DNA of 36,891 bases from Anaerolineae bacterium (lineage in GTDB: Bacteria > Chloroflexota > Anaerolineae > Anaerolineales > Villigracilaceae). Below are positions 34,685 through 36,891 of this stretch, piece by piece (the stretch's first letter is position 1; each line of letters begins with the position of its first letter). The notes under the pieces were generated by a model, which ran no database searches, was not told where the DNA came from, and saw nothing but the letters and a program-made list of their open reading frames with translations. The stretch is from contig JAFLCF010000019.1 in the NCBI GenBank assembly GCA_017303735.1, positions 1-36,891 of the forward strand, read 5' to 3'. A program made the position numbers and the translations under genes.

Positions 34685-35003
34685 AGGCATACCTCATCAT
34701 AAAAATTTGCACGGTGAATCGGTGAAGTAAATAATTTTACCGGTTCCATGTGAAAAGCAAAGTGAATCATCAATTTAGACAAATGAAAATCGTTGGGGAC
34801 ACCGCACAAGGAATGCCTATATATGACAGAGCTCTCCTTTTCATCATCGCCTTGACAATCCCAAGACATGGTAAACTGATTCTGCCCACCCATTACATAG
34901 CAAGTTGCGATGTTGGTTCAAGAGAACGGCTCGCCTGTCACCCAAAATAAGAAAAAAACGCTAAAATAAGCCAAAACATCTAATTTTTTGAATAAAATTC
35001 CCT
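34685..35003. other. Intergenic region before mvaD
   Basis: About 320 bases of AT-rich sequence with no supported gene. A TTGACA occurs at 34852-34857 without a convincing -10 at the right distance. Directly before mvaD, AATAAAAT (34991-34998) could act as a -10. It would place the transcript start at or next to the ATG at 35004, which has no Shine-Dalgarno, so the mRNA may be leaderless. Confidence 0.4.
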
Positions 35004-35978
35004 ATGAATGCCACTTCTGCCACAGCCCAAGCCCATCCAAATATCGCCTTCATCAAATACTGGGGAAACCGAGATAATCAATTACGCTTGCCTGTGAATG
35101 GATCCATCTCCATGAACTTGGATGGGCTTTTCACGCGGACGACGGTTAGTTTTCAATCGTCGCTGCCATTCGATGAGCTCATCATCAACGGGCATGAGAT
35201 CGTTGGTAAAGGCTTGGATCGGGTTTCGTACATCCTTGACCTCGTCCGCGAAAAGGCGGGCATTAAGATGAATGCCGAAGTGATGAGCGAGAATAATTTT
35301 CCCGCGGGCGCAGGGATCGCTTCATCAGCGGCGGCGTTTGCGGCGTTGGCTGTTGCGGGGAGCAAAGCGGCAGGGCTAGACCTAAGCGAACCTGAGCTTT
35401 CGGTGTTGGCAAGGCGCGGATCGGGTTCCGCTTCGCGCTCAATTCCGGGTGGATTTGTGGAATGGCAAATGGGCGACACCGAAGTCGATTCGTATGCGTT
35501 CTCGATTGCGCCCGTAGATCATTGGAATCTTGTAGACTGTGTTGCCATTGTCAGTGCGGCGCATAAGAAGACGGGGTCAACGGAAGGTCATGCCATTGCT
35601 GGGACGAGCCCTTTGCAAAATATGCGTGTAGCAGATGCACCTCGCAGACTCGAAATCTGTCGCAATGCGATCTTGAACAAGGACTTTGAAGCCTTTGCGA
35701 ACATCATCGAACACGACTCAGACATGATGCACTCCGTGATGATGACCTCCAACCCGCCGCTGATGTATTGGCAATCGGCTACGGTGGAGATCTTCCATCA
35801 GGTGCGCGAATGGCGCGCCAGTGGGCTTCCCGTTGGCTACACCGTGGATGCGGGCGCGAACGTGCATGTGCTGTGTTTGGGCGAATATGCCAAAGAGGTG
35901 GAGAAACGTTTGCGCGAGATTCCCGGTGTGAGCAATGTATTGGTGGCGGGCGTGGGTGGCGCGGCGAAGTTGGTGTAG
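35004..35978 (+). CDS. mvaD: Mevalonate (di)phosphate decarboxylase
   Basis: A 324-residue GHMP-kinase-fold decarboxylase with NIAFIKYWGNRD near 13-24, the ATP loop PAGAGIASSAAAFAAL (about 100-115), ARRGSGSASRSIPGGFVEW (about 136-154) and the catalytic Asp in DAGANVHV. It makes isopentenyl phosphate or diphosphate from the phosphorylated mevalonate. Chloroflexi are known for both diphospho- and monophosphomevalonate decarboxylases, and the sequence alone does not settle which. There is no Shine-Dalgarno. A related 5' remnant lies at 18908. Confidence 0.9.
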   Translation: MNATSATAQAHPNIAFIKYWGNRDNQLRLPVNGSISMNLDGLFTRTTVSFQSSLPFDELIINGHEIVGKGLDRVSYILDLVREKAGIKMNAEVMSENNFPAGAGIASSAAAFAALAVAGSKAAGLDLSEPELSVLARRGSGSASRSIPGGFVEWQMGDTEVDSYAFSIAPVDHWNLVDCVAIVSAAHKKTGSTEGHAIAGTSPLQNMRVADAPRRLEICRNAILNKDFEAFANIIEHDSDMMHSVMMTSNPPLMYWQSATVEIFHQVREWRASGLPVGYTVDAGANVHVLCLGEYAKEVEKRLREIPGVSNVLVAGVGGAAKLV

Positions 35979-36064
35979 TCCGCTTTAGCGGGCTTTGTAG
36001 GAATAGCGCGGGGGTTCATCCCCGTGCGGGTAAACGGGTGGCAAAAGCCCACATAAAACCGAAT
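35977..36064. repeat. Dispersed palindromic repeat, copy 2 (reverse orientation)
   Basis: The reverse complement aligns with 3591-3679 over its whole length. Shared parts are the AGTCCGC(TTTA)GCGGGCT end, a central GGGGTTCATCCCCGTGCGGG, and the GGGCTTTTGCCA and TTCGGTTTTAT ends. It begins within the mvaD stop codon and precedes the protease gene. Confidence 0.75.
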
Positions 36065-36192
36065 CAAGTCCGGGCGGGGAGAGAAGCGTTGTCCTGAGCA
36101 TGTCGAAGGGCGGGGGAATCCGTCTTAGAAAAGATTAACGCATGCAAGATATAATCCACCCATCGCGTCTAACCGCGTGAAAGGAATCTAAA

Positions 36193-36891
36193 ATGGAATT
36201 TGGAATTTTAACGCTGGTCATCTTTATATTCGCCCTCGGCGGGATGATCTTCGTGCATGAACTTGGGCATTTTATTGCCGCACGCTGGGCGGGTATTGAA
36301 GTGGAAGAATTTGGTTTTGGTTTACCGTCGTATAAGATCGCCACGCTGTTCACATGGCAGGGAACGGAGTTCACGCTGCATGCCCTGCCCTTGGGCGGGT
36401 TCGTGCGCCCCAAAGGCGAGAACGACCCGAACGTGCCTGGTGGTTTTGGCTCTGCCAACCCGTGGAAGCGTTTGGTCGTATTGGTGGCGGGACCGTTGAT
36501 GAATCTCTTGACGGCGATCATTGTGTTTTCGGCGCTGATCGCGTATGAAGGGGTGCCGCAGCCGGGCAGTGTCAAGATCGATACGGTCGCAAATGATTCG
36601 CCCGCGCAACAGGCGGATATTCGCGCCGGTGATATTTTGGTTTCGATCAACGGCGAAGAGGTCAGTGATATTCAACCTGCCATCGAAATCATCCGCGCCA
36701 ATCTGGATAAACCCGTAGAGATGGTCTTCGATCGCGATGGCGAATTGGTGACTATCACAGCCACGCCGCTTTCGAACCGCACACCGCAACAGGGTGCGCT
36801 GGGGGTGGGGCTTACTTACCCAACACGCCCTGCCACATTTATTGAAAGTGTTTCTGGCGGGGCAACCATCACGGGTTTGCAAGCTGCCACC
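36193..36891 (+). CDS. rseP: Site-2 metalloprotease, RseP family (3' end outside window)
   Basis: The first 233 codons of a membrane zinc protease. HELGH (22-26) lies in the first TM helix as the HExxH site, followed by GFGLPS and LPLGGFVRPKGE (about 41-76). A second membrane segment holds VLVAGPLMNLLTAI. A PDZ domain follows (about 120-200; AQQADIRAGDILVSINGEEV). RseP cleaves membrane-bound anti-sigma factors and signal peptides. AAGGA lies seven bases before the ATG, and a TATAAT at 36150-36155 is a possible -10. The frame stays open to the window end. Confidence 0.93.
   Translation, partial: MEFGILTLVIFIFALGGMIFVHELGHFIAARWAGIEVEEFGFGLPSYKIATLFTWQGTEFTLHALPLGGFVRPKGENDPNVPGGFGSANPWKRLVVLVAGPLMNLLTAIIVFSALIAYEGVPQPGSVKIDTVANDSPAQQADIRAGDILVSINGEEVSDIQPAIEIIRANLDKPVEMVFDRDGELVTITATPLSNRTPQQGALGVGLTYPTRPATFIESVSGGATITGLQAAT

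Noticed and set aside
34852..34880. Sigma-70 promoter starting at TTGACA
   Set aside because: No acceptable -10 hexamer at 16-18 bases; the best candidate, TAAACT, is only 14 bases away.
18908..35003. Integrative element with its own integrase
   Set aside because: The edges look like an insertion, but no integrase, recombinase, relaxase or intact transposase gene is found between them, so it is kept as a hypothesis only.

Overview
This window looks like a chromosomal segment of an Anaerolineae-type Chloroflexota bacterium. The assignment is an inference from gene content and style: a mevalonate-pathway decarboxylase beside a site-2 protease, lipoproteins with long Thr/Pro/Ser/Glu linkers, large multi-sensor kinases, and many palindromic intergenic repeats. 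No rRNA or tRNA was found to confirm it.

Layout. (1) 1-1394 is the 3' part of gyrB, closed by a strong terminator. (2) 1731-7861 is an AT-richer defence-like block: a membrane protein with one intact and one degenerate TIR domain, a 1048-residue single-chain SIR2-APAZ-MID-PIWI protein (a fused SPARSA-type short Argonaute), a 3-TM protein just behind it, and a small membrane protein on the opposite strand. (3) 8353-15332 is an envelope-acylation locus: a lipoprotein, a 38-residue DltX-like microprotein, a DltB-like MBOAT, a DltD-like SGNH protein, a second SGNH lipoprotein, a DltC-like carrier protein, an acyl-AMP ligase and a pentapeptide-repeat protein. Most gaps here hold palindromic repeats. 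(4) 15587-18847 is a hybrid sensor kinase. (5) About 18.9-34.7 kb is an accessory segment. It holds a seven-gene minus-strand redox operon (hydrolase, cytochrome b561, NmrA-like protein, divergent sirtuin, two SDRs, SIP-family flavoprotein) facing a PadR regulator, then a MacAB-like exporter with a response regulator and kinase, two small membrane proteins, and a 496-residue orphan. (6) 35004-36891 returns to housekeeping genes: mevalonate (di)phosphate decarboxylase and the start of an RseP-type protease.

The edges of region 5 are notable. A 16-codon 5' remnant of a mvaD-like gene lies at 18908, while the complete gene is at 35004. Diverged direct repeats of about 190 bp lie at 19254-19441 and 33005-33196. 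Together they suggest that most of the 16 kb between them was inserted or rearranged, although no integrase is visible.

The two most interesting systems are the single-chain SIR2-APAZ-Argonaute in its membrane-protein/TIR context, and the Dlt-like acylation pathway, which includes a tiny DltX-like gene that automated gene calling would probably miss and uses an acyl-AMP ligase rather than an evident D-alanine ligase.
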